A stretch of 64,000 nucleotides of DNA from Emmonsiellopsis sp. PD_33 (taxonomy: Eukaryota; Ascomycota; Eurotiomycetes; Onygenales; Ajellomycetaceae), in contig JANTQF010000139.1 in NCBI GenBank assembly GCA_032988165.1, positions 22,748 to 86,747 on the forward strand. Direction: 5' to 3'. Made by a program: the position numbers and the translations under genes. This document shows, piece after piece, positions 10,679-22,680 of the stretch. The notes under the pieces are model-generated. The model ran no database searches and was not told where the DNA came from. It worked only from the letters and a program-made list of their open reading frames with translations. The first letter of the stretch is position 1; the number at the start of each line of letters is the position of its first letter.

Positions 10679-13600
10679 TCAAATCGCAACAAAAAACCCA
10701 TCACCCAGATCCTTCACCCGGCTCCTCTCTACAATCGGATCCTTACAGCTAACCCTAATCCTCTCCGGCGTCGCCGGGCTGTTCAACCTCAACAGCTCAT
10801 CAACCCCCCACTCACTCCTCGCCGCCTTCAGTGCATCCCTAATCGCAAAGAACACTGCACTGCCCATAAACAACGGCGGCTCGCCTACGCCTCTCGACCT
10901 CTGAATCGTTCGGAGATTCTCCCACTCCACATCCTTGAGTAAACTAACATTAAACACCTGCGGGATGTCCCTGAATCCAGGTATCTTATATGTCCCCGGA
11001 CCCCGCGTGAATAGCTGACCAGACGCACGATGCCAGAGGCTCTCCTCGGTCGTGAACAGGCCCTGGCCCTGTATAAATGCACCCTCGATCTGTCCATAGT
11101 CGATGGCAGGATTGATGCTGCGGCCGACGTCCATTTTTATGTCCGCACGTAGCGGCGTCCAGTCGCCCGTCAGCGTGTCAATCTGAACCTCTGCGGCCGT
11201 CACGCCCTGCGTGAAGTAGTAGAACATGAGGCCTGTATTCTCGCCCCACTTGTACCCAATATCAGGCGTTTTGTAGAAACCATTCGCAGAGAGATTGACA
11301 CGGTCAAAGTACGCCGCGTTGACGATATCTTTCATCGGTGCGTTGGGCATTTTCTCCCGGTAGGGTTTCAGACGCTCGTTCAACGTCTGACACGCGTTGA
11401 AGACTGCGTAGCCGTTCAGGTCAGAACTGGCCGATGCGGCGGTCGGCGATGCGTTGGCCACGGTGTTGGTGGCGGTTTCGGAGATGAAGACATCCGATTG
11501 TGGGATTCCAAGGGCCTCTGCAGCAATCATGACGATTTTCGTATGCAAGCCTTGGCCCATTTCGGTCCCGCCATGGGCTACGAGAACGCTTCCATCACGG
11601 TACAAGTGTACCAAAGCCCCGGCTTGGTTTAGGAATACGGCTGTGTACGAGATACCGAACTTCGTCGGGACGATTGCAAGGCCTCTCTTAGACCATTTGT
11701 GTGTCCGGTTATACTCCGTGATTGCATCGCGACGGGCAGTATAGTCGGACTCATTCAACACTTGTTGGTACATGAGGGGCACATACCAGTCACCATCAAG
11801 CTCCTGGTTGAAATGAGTCTTTTCCCCGCGCTTATACATATTGATCTCCCGGAGCTTCTCAACGGGGATGTTTAGCTGGTCCGCAATTTCAGACATGTAT
11901 GTCTCAGCGAAAAACAGTCCCTGGGGACCACCAAAGCCGCGGAAGGCGGTATTGGACACCGTGTTTGTCCGACAAACATGGCCGCGGACATGGACATTGG
12001 GGAACTTGTAGACATTGTCAATGTGCGATAATGATCGGTCAACCACAGCAGCAGAGAGATCTTGAGTGTGGCCGGCATTGGCATAGACATCTGCATCCAA
12101 AGCCAGTAGTTTTCCTTCTTTGGTTACAGCGACTTTCCAGTGGCAAAGGAAAGGGTGTCGTTGGCCGGAGGTAGCAATATCCTCATCACGACTCAGCATG
12201 CAACGGACGGGACGCTTAGTTTTGTTCGCTGCCACAGCGCAAATACCAGCCAGTTGGACCGACCGACTTTCTTTGCCTCCAAACCCGCCGCCCAGCCGCT
12301 TCACTTTGGCAACGATCTTGTTTTCAGCAACGCCAGTGACATGCGCGACATATGCCTGACTATAAGGAAGTGTCAGTAACCACTTCATTAAAATATGAGC
12401 ATAGGGAAGAGAGGAGAGTAACTTACGTCTCAGCACAGTTCTGAGTACTGCTCCAAATTTCCATCTCGCCATCCTCCGGCTTCGGAATGGCCACACATGC
12501 ATTGGTTTCCAGATAGAAATGTTCCTGTCCACCCATTCTCGTCACACCGGTAAAAACATGGTCAGCAGTGGCAAACGCGGCCTCCGCATCGCCGTTCTTA
12601 ATAGACGGCTTATGATGATCGTAAAAGGACTTGGCCTCAATCGCTTCCTCGATAGTCAAAATGGCCGGTAATTCTTCATACTCGACTTTGACAGCCCTCG
12701 AGCCCGCCTCGGCCAGTCCTGCAGAAGAAGCAAGGACCATGCCAATAGGCTGGCCAGCCGTGCAGACCTTATCAACAGCGAAAAACTGCTCATCGGCCCG
12801 TGGCTGGCCCCACCAGTTCGCTTCTGGGTTGGGCAGATTGGTGTGGTCCACATAGTCAACAACGCCAGGGATGTCGAGAGCATGGCTGAAATCGACACTG
12901 AGGACCTTTGCATGAGCTTTGCTGGAGAGGACAAGACAGCCGTAGAGCTCGTTCCTTTGGGGAGGAATGTCATCTGTATACTGAGCTTCACCGGTAGCTT
13001 GTTTCAGGGCGGAGACGTGGGGTACTTCCCGTCCAAGTACCCGCTGATGGTATGCTGTAGCGGCTTCATGATCTTTTTCGCCTGTGGAAATCTCTCTTTC
13101 TATTTCAGAGATTGCTTCTTGGTCAACGGTAACCTCCACGTCTTGAAGACTAGCGAGCACCTCATTGTAAAACCGGTAGAAGAACCCTAGGGCAAGAGTT
13201 TTCCGGTACGTTGGCATCCCTCCCGGAACCGAAGATGGAAGATTAAAATCCTTTTCCAAAGCATCCATCACCCCCTCAAGTGTGGCTGGGTCAGTCCAGC
13301 TCTTACCAACAAGGAAAGCCTGGGCCTGTCTTGCAGGCACCGTCGTAGGAGCCATGCCACCGTATACCAAATTGGCGCTTGTAACTGTTTTCGTTTCCGA
13401 GAGAGATACCCGCAGGGCTGCATTGACAATGGCGATGTCGTCGTCCTTTCTCTTCGACTGTTTGTATGCTCGAAGATATTCACCGCTCTCCTGACCAACG
13501 GGGATTCGCAAGGACGCAACAATAGCATTAGGCGCCAAAGCCGTGGCCCGATAACCCTTGAAAAATTCCCCCATTGGAATCTCCGTATCCTCCCCCAATG

Positions 13601-14995
13601 ATTTCGCGACTAGAACTGTATTGGTTGCGACGAATACGGGATTTAGATCTGAGATTGGTGAGGCCGTCGCAATATTCCCGGCTGGCGAAGCCACATTCCG
13701 TATCTGCCTCCCAGCAAAATACCTGATTTGTTTCTTAATCGCAATAAACGGCTGGGCCTTAACGGGTCCATATCTCTTAACCGCCTCGTCGCAGATTGTT
13801 TCGAGATCCGTCAGGGAAACATTCGCACCCAACTCCAAATAATCATCCTTGAATGTGTACTGCTTCAACTCGGGGATATCACCCACGTAGACCGACTCGA
13901 CATACTGCATAGCCTTGAACTTTATTTCAATCTGTGTCTCCGTGCTGCCCCCAATAATCTTCGCGGACGGACACGAATCCTTAATCTGCAGCAACTGCTG
14001 AAGGTTTATAGGCCTGTACCACCGCTTCTTCTTATTCCCAAAGGCGAGGGGCTTAAATTCATATTTTTGCAGCGAGGGCGGGAAAATAAGCTCGGTATCA
14101 GGACTATAAGGGACGAAGTCTGGCGGATCAAAGGACTTTTCGACTGCACTCTCTCCGTTCGTAGCATCGTTTGTAGCCGTCGTCTTATCCTTGCAACAGC
14201 CTCCAGATTTCTTCTCCATGCAACAGCCCGAACCTCCATTCGTGGTTGCCTTGCCGCAAGAAAAGGTCTGGGCAGCGTCGAGAATCGATCGATATCCAGT
14301 GCATCGGCACAGGTTACCGTCGAAGGCTTCTTCAATCGCATGTTCCGACGGCGTGGGATCATTGCGTAGCAGGGCATAGAGACTCTAATTTACCCAAAAA
14401 CATCAGTAAATGCTGTATTCACAAAGGATCTAATATTAGTATAGTTCATGCTCACCATAACAATACCCGGCGTACAAAATCCACACTGACTCCCATTCCC
14501 CACGGCGATTCTCTGTTGCACTGCATGCGGGCTATTCACATCCCCAATCCCCTCAACAGTGATCACATGTTTGCCATCCACGCTGACAAGCGGTGCCAGA
14601 CAAGCATTTACAGATGCATGGTATATCTGTTTCGTTGTGGGGTTGAATTGCGACACGACCTAGATAATAAGAGATCTCATTAATATATTGACCAGTTCAT
14701 CGAAAAATGCGGATACTCCTGAACACGCAAGAGTGATTTAAAAACGAGTAACGTTACATACCACAGTACAAGCCCCGCAACCCCCCTCAGAACATCCCAG
14801 CTTTGTCCCCGTCAACCCGACACCTCTGAGATATTCCAGCAGTGTGGTTTCTGGGTCTGCATCGTCCAGGACGACTTTTGTGCCGTTGAGGTAGAAGCGC
14901 AGGATATCGTCGTAGCTCTCTGTTACGGAGGTGAGGGAGGGGGTTTGTTTCAGAGAGATGCCCACACCAGGGCGTTGGATGATGTCGGGAGCCAT
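10679..14995 (-). CDS. hxA: xanthine dehydrogenase (purine hydroxylase)
   Basis: Four exons (14995-14762, 14659-14456, 14384-12427, 12359-10679) give 1358 residues, the normal length of fungal xanthine dehydrogenase. The enzyme oxidises hypoxanthine to xanthine and uric acid in purine catabolism. N-terminal plant-type [2Fe-2S] domain: GCSEGGCGACTVV at residues 67-79. The second [2Fe-2S] cluster has QCGFCTPG and LCRCTGY. The FAD domain has IIGGSTETQIE, and the molybdopterin domain has RLGGGFGGKESRS, AFRGFGGPQG and RGVGEPPLF, the last containing the catalytic glutamate region. A Cys-rich linker (GSGCCMEKKSGGCCKD) joins the iron-sulphur and FAD parts. All introns are GT..AG, and the last joins TQNCAET to QAYVAHVTG. 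The upstream region has several GATA sites. The symbol follows the Aspergillus nidulans orthologue name. Confidence 0.96.
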
Positions 14996-15067
14996 TATTT
15001 ATAGCAGGGTGTATATCCGTAGTCAGTGGGATCTGATGGTGGAAATGGCCATGGATTTCGTCAATCT

Positions 15068-15149
15068 GACGGCCACCGTCTGAGTTATATGGGCGTCGAT
15101 CAAGCGCGATAAGGTAGTAGGTAGTAAAGGCGTTATCGGGATGCCCGAT
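15068..15149 (-). promoter_or_regulatory. two inverted CGG/CCG repeats in the xanthine dehydrogenase promoter
   Basis: GACGG-cca-CCGTC lies at 15068-15080 and ATCGGG-atg-CCCGAT at 15135-15149, 70-155 bases upstream of the start codon. Inverted CGG triplets are the usual targets of fungal Zn2Cys6 activators. The purine-pathway activator UaY is known to prefer TCGG-N6-CCGA. The second site reads TCGG-N5-CCGA, one base short, so assignment to UaY is plausible but unproven. Confidence 0.45.
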
Positions 15150-15550
15150 GGTTGTTGGAGTTAGCTGGGGCGGGTTATCTCGAACACTCAATCCATCAAC
15201 AAAATAACCCCAAACTCGACGAGAGGACACAAGAAGCTCATGGGGCGCGAGTTTGCTGGGGTCTAGGCTTAGTTATTTATTAATTCGATGATCGCAAAGA
15301 AACAAGATAGGTGTGGAGTAGGGATGATATGAATGACCTAACGGGAATCGGTAATTCGTCAACCTTCGACATTCGAGATGCGCCTCTTCTTATCGTGTCT
15401 CTGGCTGGTTGCCCCCCACAAAGTAGCCAGAATGCGCATATCGGTGGCCACAGCCGGGACTCTGGGACTCGCTGGAAAGCTTCATGGTTCAGGCCCCGTC
15501 GAACCGTCGAACTTTCGCAGCTGAAATCGGGGATCGCCACTGTCCGATAA
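15108..15550. promoter_or_regulatory. cluster of five GATAA motifs (candidate AreA-type nitrogen control)
   Basis: GATAA or its complement occurs at 15108-15112, 15133-15137, 15175-15179, 15390-15394 and 15546-15550. About one would be expected by chance in this length. GATA factors of the AreA/Nit2 class bind such motifs and activate purine catabolic genes when preferred nitrogen is absent. Binding here is inferred. Confidence 0.5.
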
Positions 15551-15867
15551 GTCACGTGGCGGGGGCGCCGCTGACGTCAGCCTTCCTGAGCCACCCCTTT
15601 CCCCTGATGGCTTGTTAGGAAATAGTTTATGACAGTATTAGACTCGTTTTCTATATCATTATTGTTTATATTTACTTATAAGAAATACACCAAGTTAAAG
15701 TGAAACACCAGATGAAATCCAAAATGCCACTCCCAGTCTCATAAATATCAAAAGTCTAAATAGCGTGGCTGAAAAAAACATCATAGCCAGAAACCAAAAT
15801 ATAGGTACAGTAATTATTTGCAGGGTAGTTGTTCATCCGGATCAGGGGTCAGGATTGTGGGGGCCGG

Positions 15868-17763
15868 TTAGGATCCGGCGTAGGGCTTCTCCTCCTCCTC
15901 CCACTTCTTTCGCTCGACGACGCTTCTAGCCCTGTGAATTTCCATCGTTAGCAGACGTAATAAAAGGCATAGATAGGGGGGAGCCATGAATTACCTATAA
16001 GCCCTCACGAACCTCCAGACCTCTGTATCCGCCAAATTCCACGCCTCCGCAGCCTCTCTAATCCTCTTATTCTCTTTCTTCGTACTCTTAAGCACAGCCC
16101 TCGCCTTTCCAATCAGCTCGAACTCCTTCTTGATCTTTTCCTCTTCCCCTTGAGGAAACTCCTTCAGTAGGGCAGCTTCAGAGCCCTCCTTTTCATCACC
16201 TACTGTGTCCCGCGGTATGCGAAATCCAAAGTGCCAATCCAGCTCATCGATTGTTTGGGACGGCAGCGCAGGTTCCTTGGGGTTTGCTGGGAACGTCTCG
16301 ACAGTGAACCACAGGGTTCGGGGCATGCCGAAATCGCCCGCGACGATGCTTTTAAAAGGCACAACGCGCGATGAGCCGTCACGGCCGGCACCAAGGATGG
16401 GTTCGGTCATTTCCACGATCCAGTTGTCGCGTTCCGTTTCGCGACGGATATATGGGATGGTTACATTGTCGTCTCCTTTGTTTAAGCTTAGAAGCGTGTA
16501 TGGGTGGGGGACTATGCCGATGGTAAAGGCCGCGGAGTCGTTGGTATAGCCGTTAAACTGGGTGATTTTCATTCCGGCTCCCTTGGTGCAAGGCGTGCAC
16601 GTGGGGTCATTTGGTGGGCACGAGGATTGAAGCATTGACGGGACACATTGCGTAAGTAAGGCGGCTAGATGGTCGCCTGGATTTATCAGTACCCTTGTAG
16701 TTTCGGGATATACTCTTAAGACCGATATGCCAGAGGGGAACATTTTCTGGAACGTCATTTGCAGATGCAGGTTGATGAGATCCGTCAACGCCTTTTTCCC
16801 AACGGCGGGGTTCTCAGCAAGCTTCTCGGAAACAGGTCCATAGCGAGAACTAATTGTAGGCCCATCGTAGTAACCCAAGCTCGACGTCTTCTCGGCCCTG
16901 AAAAACTCATCGAGGACCACATCAATCATTGTCTTCGCATCTTTTAGATTATCCCTCTTAAGCGCAGACTTTATGGCCTCATTAATCCGGTCCCCCTTGC
17001 CCGAAAACAATGCGGACCCCATATTCTCCACGCGCGTAATATGTGTCGGAATCGTCTCCCTCCGCAAGTACTTGAAGAACGGATCATCGTACTCCGCCAT
17101 CGGAAAGCATAGCCAATCCGCTAAAACTCCCACATCCATACTTCCCCAAGCCAACCATTTCATAAACTCTCCCTCAAGCTGCGCACCAAGTTTCTGCGTC
17201 TTGACAGATTGATATAGCGGATTATTCATCGCCTCCGACGGTCCGAGAACGACAGGCCGGAACCCCTTGGCGAACCACGCACGCCTCCAGGTAAGAAGCA
17301 GCTGCCTATCCGCCTCCGACACGCCCTTCTCCTTCTTGCTCGCGGAATCATAATATGTAAAGATAGGAGGCCGTGGCCTCAACGGCGGGAGGACAGATCT
17401 ATTCTCATCCAACGTGATACTCGAAGAAAACGGGTTCAGCCATTTCCAGTCACTATACCACTTCGATTCCCCACTGGTGCTATTCTTCTGCTCGGGGGGT
17501 TTATGCGCAGGGTAGCCGAAGGTTAATCGGAAGCTATCGAGGCTGGGAAGGTCGGGTAGCTTGGGTGTTGGAAGGCGTGGGAATTCGGGGATGTGGACGT
17601 AGTCTGCTGCATAAGCGCCGGCCTGTTTTCTGACATCGGCCAGGGCGGGAGATGTGGAGGGGGTGGAGGACAGGATTAGGAGGAAGATGGCGAAGAAGAC
17701 CACGACGCCGATGAGGCGGGTGCTTTTCTGGGCAATCATGTTATGGCCCGGGCTTTGCGACAA
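15868..17763 (-). CDS. conserved fungal type II membrane protein, function unknown (glycosyltransferase-like features)
   Basis: Two exons (17763-15995 and 15931-15868) give 610 residues. The splice adds a charged tail (ARSVVERKKWEEEEKPYAGS) that would be missed if the first exon were read through. There is a short cytosolic N-terminus and one membrane segment at about residues 17-35 (LIGVVVFFAIFLLILSS), then a Pro-rich stem and a large lumenal domain with a few N-x-S/T sites. The stretch LLLTWRRAWFAKGFRPVVLGPSEAMNN followed by FMKWLAWGSMDVGVLADWL recalls the donor-binding region of DXD-type Golgi glycosyltransferases, but no clear DXD triad is seen. A CxxxxxxCxxC cluster (SSCPPNDPTCTPC) is present. 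I infer a Golgi or ER lumenal protein; the enzymatic role is not established. Confidence 0.8.
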
Positions 17764-18239
17764 GCCGGGAGATTAGATCGAGACTAAATAGGTCCGTAGG
17801 AATAGCGAAGGTGGCTGCAAAATCAACAGTGCCAAGTAACGAATAGTAAGAGACGGCTCTCCATTAAACCTGCAATGGAGAGCAGCGCATTTATGTGTAA
17901 CGAGAGCACAAAATGCGCAGTCTCTCGAGGGTCTCACCGTCGTTCTCTCGTGAAGCTGGGTCTGGATCCAAGAAATCTCCACGTCACGTGACCGGGGCTG
18001 GCCGACCCCGGAGATTTAATGTTCCGCGTTCCATGGATCTTCCGAGCTTCTTCCCTTATCAGATCCGATCTTGATATCAACTTTGATTTCGACCTCCTGG
18101 AGCACAAACATACTAGTATATACATCCGTGGACCCATCTAGCTCCCAAATAAATAAACATCCGTTTCCCAATTACCATCCCAAAAACTCCGTTCCTAATA
18201 TATTCCCACCGTACCGCCCTTGTCGCTACTATCCATACC
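17764..18239. other. intergenic region
   Basis: About 475 bases between two minus-strand genes: promoter of the type II membrane protein gene and 3' region of the surface protein gene. No gene or clear regulatory element is recognised. Confidence 0.5.
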
Positions 18240-19348
18240 TCACCGCCGCCCAACCGGTGCCCCATCCAACTCCGCCATGAACTGCCGCTCATGATGTACG
18301 GGCATCTCTACGACGTTATGTCCATAATGACCCAGCTCTATAGGCCTATGAGTATTATGCAGCTCCGCTGGACCAAAAGAGCCTATCCCCACCCCCTGCC
18401 CTTCCCAAGGTTTGTCCTCGGGTGAGGCAAACGGGTTGGCAGGCGCGCCATCCTCGTTCTTTGGTGGTCCGGGTTTCTGTCTGAATCTTCGTCGCGCGAT
18501 GAAGAATCCCAGAGCTCCGATGAGGGCTGCGGCGACAACAATTCCTATCACCACGCCCGCAATCCAGGCCTTGCTAGGGGACGGTGTGGGCGTTGCAGTG
18601 GAGGTTGTGGTAGATGTGCTGGTTTGTTCTGGTAAGGAGGTGGTGGAGGCTGGGGAAGCATCCGTTTTGGTCGAGTGGGTGGCTGGATGGGTGGATTGTC
18701 AGTTGACGATTCAATTGGGAGCTAATCTTTTCGAGAAAATATGGCGTGTACCTGTTGCGGTGGCATCAGGAAAGTGCCTGTATGCCGTCCATGGAGTATC
18801 TCCAAATCGACCCAGCCTACAGACCAGCTGCGTGCCTAGTAGGTTTTCTTCTGGAGCACTTTCATAAAGGAAGAGCGGTCCACAGGCGTTCTCCTCGCTA
18901 TTAAACGAGGCGTATGTACAATCAGCATGACGGCCCAAGGATACGGGGAAGCTTCTTGGAGGAGGCCACGTACCAGTCCTTCTTCTTCCCGCCAGGATAT
19001 CGAAGGTTATTACCTGCACATGTTGTCGGAATCGCGCAGGACGAACTCGCAGAGGTAGGGCAGCAAGCATAGTAGCTTTCCGATTTGGTAAAGGTTTCGC
19101 CGTAATCGCAAATCATCCGCACTGTGTCATTTGTTACTACTTACGCCCGGGATTCTCGAAGCTGGGACATTTAACATGACAAACGTACCTGCAGCCCTGG
19201 TCCCGGACACGGTTGAAATGGTCCATCCTATATCGGGGGAAGTAAGGGGGCTGTCGTCCACGAACTGGCCAAAAACTGGCTCTCCATTCAGAAGAAGAAT
19301 CAGAGGTATTACCGCTGCCCGGAGCGGAAAATGCGATAATCTAGCCAT
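18240..19348 (-). CDS. single-pass cell-surface protein with Cys-rich ectodomain and Ser/Thr-rich stalk
   Basis: Four exons (19348-19189, 19121-18974, 18897-18752, 18682-18240) give 298 residues. A signal peptide (MARLSHFPLRAAVIPLILLL to about residue 28) precedes a small Cys-rich ectodomain with spaced cysteines (MICDYGET, YYACCPTS, CAIPTTCAG, ACGPLFLY, LVCRLG). A Ser/Thr/Pro-rich stalk, probably O-mannosylated, leads to one membrane helix (WIAGVVIGIVVAAALIGALGFFIA) with a basic stop-transfer RRRFRQK and a cytosolic tail rich in His and Glu. The architecture resembles Wsc/Mid2-type wall sensors, but the ectodomain is not a recognised WSC domain. The second intron (18973-18898, 76 bases) has donor gtacgt and a tgctgat branch-like site. 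Without it the frame is broken. Function is inferred only from architecture. Confidence 0.8.
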
Positions 19349-20898
19349 TGCCACAATTGAAATCCGTGTGGCAATTTACCATTATCTGGACTTTTAACGA
19401 GAAGAACGAAAGAAACCCTCAAGGAGGGGGAGACGGAAGAAAATTCCATCACCAAGAGAATACGAAGTGACTACTGAGGTCTAGCCATATCGGTCCCTAG
19501 TAGGTAGCAGCTGTTTTCTGTTTCCCCTTTTTTCCCATGTCCGATGAGCTCGTATCCCCAAACATGTTTAGCGGGATATTCCAAGCGCTAAAAAAGTCGC
19601 CAGCAGTTCGAATCGAAACTATCGGGCCGTTTTTTATCATTAGTCTCTGTAGGATCGGAGTTTTTGAGCCGCAAGGTCCGCAACCCCGATCTTATTAGTC
19701 TCCTCTTGGCGATATCAGCACAAAGACATTGATAATGGCTTTATTAAAGAAGCATTCAATCCCACGATCCCTAACGATTACCTCACTACGGCCAGGAACA
19801 ATAGAAAAAACGAGTCAAGGGAACCGAAATGTCACAGTACGTATGAGAACACCAAAATGTTGATCTACTCAAGCTGAATTAAGTCGCAGGCGCTGTCGAG
19901 CCCGGATGGCGATCGAGGTATTCAAAACGGTTAGAGGACAACGATAATCACAGATTCTCAGTGAAACCCCTTCAAGCCGTGGGGTAGTTTCCAGCTGAGG
20001 AGATATGGTTTCTTGAACCCGCTGCTAAAGGATGGCAATCGAGGGTATTTCAGCCATTGTAAAAGCTTAGACATCCCCGGATGAATCTCCGTTGTTGAAA
20101 TGGCCCCATTAATTACTAAATGGAAAGAAGAAAGAAACAAACATGGGCACGGATCTATTATACGGATTCCTATTCCCAAGCTTCGCGGATTCCAAGATCC
20201 CTCGTCATAAGTTATGAAAGGAATATCTGACTGTCCTCTGCAGCACTGAGTTGCTATGAGCTTCTGATATCTTGTGTTTTGCCTTCCGGCAGGTTTTTGC
20301 AGCTGCGAAGGAAAAGACGATCCTTGCTGTCTTTCGGGTTTTATGGCCGGATACCCCTTCCTGCAAAAGATAATGTGCTTTGGGGATCTGGACTAGAGAG
20401 TTGGAAACCTAGATGGATGTTTGGGGCCTTCATCGTATTGTTCGGGGGGCCTTTGTCAGTCGATACCATCCCTTGAGCTGTAATATGTGCCAATTGGGTA
20501 CCATCTTGGCTCTGGGGGACTGGCCCGATTAGAAGACTGTAGATATCCACCCCGTGCTTGAAACATTGCTGCTTCAAGGGCCTTCAGGTTATCATAACCT
20601 TGCGATCTGGCTGGATCTTCTCCCATACACCAATCTCCCTTTTCCTTTAATAAGGAAATTCATGATGGGATTGGACAGCAAAGTTTATCTGGATAGGTAC
20701 TATCTGTTCATTTCTATCTATATCCAAGAGAAAGCGTAGATGGTAATCAGGACATGGATCTTTCCAAACACCCAAAATCAACCCAACATATCTATATAGG
20801 TATCTATATCTATATCAAACCCCATGCTCTATACACAATACATACCAATCCCCTCTCCACACCAAAAAATAAACCAAAATCCACACTCCCTTCATCCT
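19349..20898. other. intergenic region
   Basis: About 1.55 kb between the surface protein start and the 3' end of the nicotinamide riboside kinase gene. Minus-strand frames at 19958-20179 and 20341-20577 are open but short, with no family resemblance and no convincing splice partners. A short tatatctatat-type reiteration lies near 20790-20815. I see no supported gene; a decayed gene cannot be excluded. Confidence 0.45.
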
Positions 20899-22123
20899 TC
20901 ACCCCCTAAACACCCTCTCCACCTCCCCCACCACTTCATCAACCGCCCACTCCAACAGCTCCCGCATCCCCGCCCTCCCCAGCCCCGGCGCAACCAAAAC
21001 CCCCATATCCCCCCTAACCATCTCCCCCTCCCCAACCACCCTCTTCAACTCCTCCTCATCCCTCCCCACCCCCAAATCCCCCACCAACAACCAAGAATGG
21101 TCAATCACATACCTCGGCCAGACAATATCATCCACATAACCCGGCGGATCCGTCCAGAAATTCTGCTCCGGGAAGGGATCCCCCTCATCCTCCAAACTGC
21201 CAATGCCACCACCAAAGGCACCATCATCGTCATCCGCAGCCACACCACCCTCCCCAACCCCCTCCTCCTTCGACACCGGCGTCGGCGCCGGCCCAATAGT
21301 CACATACCCCGACCTCCCCTCCCTCCGCTCCTTCAGCAGCGAATACGTCGCCGGCAAAAACAGCGGCACATCAATACAATCCCGCACCGAGCGGAGCGGA
21401 TGCTTCTCCTCGCCCGGCGGCGCGTAGAGGAGGAAGCCATCGATGAATGCTAGCGATATAGTACATTTCCCACCATCACAGGCTTCCTTTAACCCCTCGC
21501 GCAGCACCGCATCAGTCCTCTCCATAACACCATCGCGTAATCTGGCGATAGTGTCGGTATCAACCCCGGACTCCCCCGCGTCGTTTCGATCCTCTTTACT
21601 CCGGAGACGGGGCGGGAGGGCGCCGTGCGCGCGCACGTGGGTTAGGGCGGAGGAGAGCGCGCGGATGTCGAGGGCGGAGATGGTGTCCCAGTCTTGGACT
21701 AGGTGGCCGGATGAGGTGGTTGTTATGGGGATTCTGGCGGGGGGACGGGAGAATGTTAGTATGGGGTGGTGTGGATGTGGATGTGGAATAAATAGTACTA
21801 TCCAGTCTAATAAGAGGGGAGGGGTGTGGAGGGGGGGGGGATACAACGTACTGATCATCCGGCTTATAAAAGTCATCTTCATGGATGATGAATGCCCGCA
21901 CCGCACCCTCCTCGCCTTCTCCGATGCCCTTCTTCCCGTCTCCAGCTTCATGCCTATCTTGCTCCGGCGCAGGCGTAAACACCGTCCGAAGCAGGCGGGC
22001 AAGGGTCGTTTTGCCGCTCGATGATGGACCGGAGATTCCGATGACTATTGTCTTTCTTCTCTGTGGCTGTGGCTGGGACTGTGATGGAGAAGCATTATGT
22101 TCGGCGGGTGGTGGGACGGACAT
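20899..22123 (-). CDS. nrk1: nicotinamide riboside kinase
   Basis: Two exons (22123-21852, 21733-20899) give 368 residues. The enzyme phosphorylates nicotinamide riboside to NMN in NAD salvage. The N-terminus carries a P-loop (GISGPSSSGKTTLARLL, about residues 29-45). It is followed by IHEDDFYKPDDQ, matching the nucleoside-binding DDFYKP of the family, then VQDWDTISALD and the hydrophobic AFIDGFLLY strand. The protein is much longer than yeast Nrk1 (about 240 residues). The excess comes from acidic, Gly-rich insertions: a GDGKKGIGEGEEG segment before the DDFY motif, and a long Glu/Asp/Gly stretch (VGEGGVAADDDDGAFGGG) before the WTDPPGYVDDIVWP motif. The intron (21851-21734, 118 bases) carries a G run at about 21831-21840 on the plus strand. 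It is cytosolic by family; no targeting signal is seen. Confidence 0.9.
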
Positions 22124-22680
22124 TGCGGAGGAGGGGGGGGAGGGTGGTTGGTTTTTATATCGGTGGTGGGATGGATGCGGGGTACGTTGAATATGCTGGT
22201 ATCCAAAGCTTATGAGAATCTTGGGTGGTGTGGAAATGCGGTTTTGTTGTTTAAATTGGTTTGCGGCATTATTCCATGTTGCTGTACACTAAATTGGAGG
22301 AGGGGAATAGAAATGAAGGGGAAAAACAAGGAGCGCTGGAGCCTTTGTGATTCATTTGTCGTGATAAAAAACGTCATGGGTCTAGGCTCGGTCTATGGTG
22401 AGCTATGAAATCAACCAAACCAATCTCCCTACTCCGTAGACTAAATATTGAACTTACACAATAAATTCCATATATTCCTATCAGATATTCAAATACACAC
22501 AATGGAAATATTCGACATAAATAATCTGTGCCTGCCATCCATCCGCCCGCCATGGCCACCCTTAAAGACCTACACCGAAAATGCGCCAAAGCAGAAACAT
22601 AACCCCTTCCCAATCCCATCACATATTTATCATAAGTCGTTACAAAACCTCTACTCTGAAAAAGAGGGAAATCCTAACAT
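22124..22680. other. intergenic region
   Basis: About 555 bases between two minus-strand genes, AT-rich toward 22440-22680. It should hold the nrk1 promoter and the helicase 3' UTR. No other feature is seen. Confidence 0.5.

Larger units (their letters stand above)
14996..15867. other. intergenic region upstream of xanthine dehydrogenase
   Basis: About 870 bases between the 5' end of the xanthine dehydrogenase gene and the 3' end of the next minus-strand gene. The part nearest the start codon holds a cluster of GATAA motifs and two inverted CGG/CCG pairs, listed separately. The distal part (about 15600-15867) is AT-rich, as expected for a 3' UTR. The open frame at 15311-15550 lacks coding character. 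Confidence 0.55.

Noticed and set aside
18711..19122. Apparent frameshift in the surface protein gene
   Set aside because: A 76-base intron at 18898-18973 with good donor, branch-like and acceptor sites restores a single frame with consistent phases.
19958..20577. Two minus-strand frames that might be exons of a further gene
   Set aside because: No splice pair joins them sensibly and neither product resembles a known family.
20824..21453. Long + strand frame rich in Pro, His and Arg
   Set aside because: It is the antisense of the GC-rich nrk1 second exon, which has clear kinase motifs.
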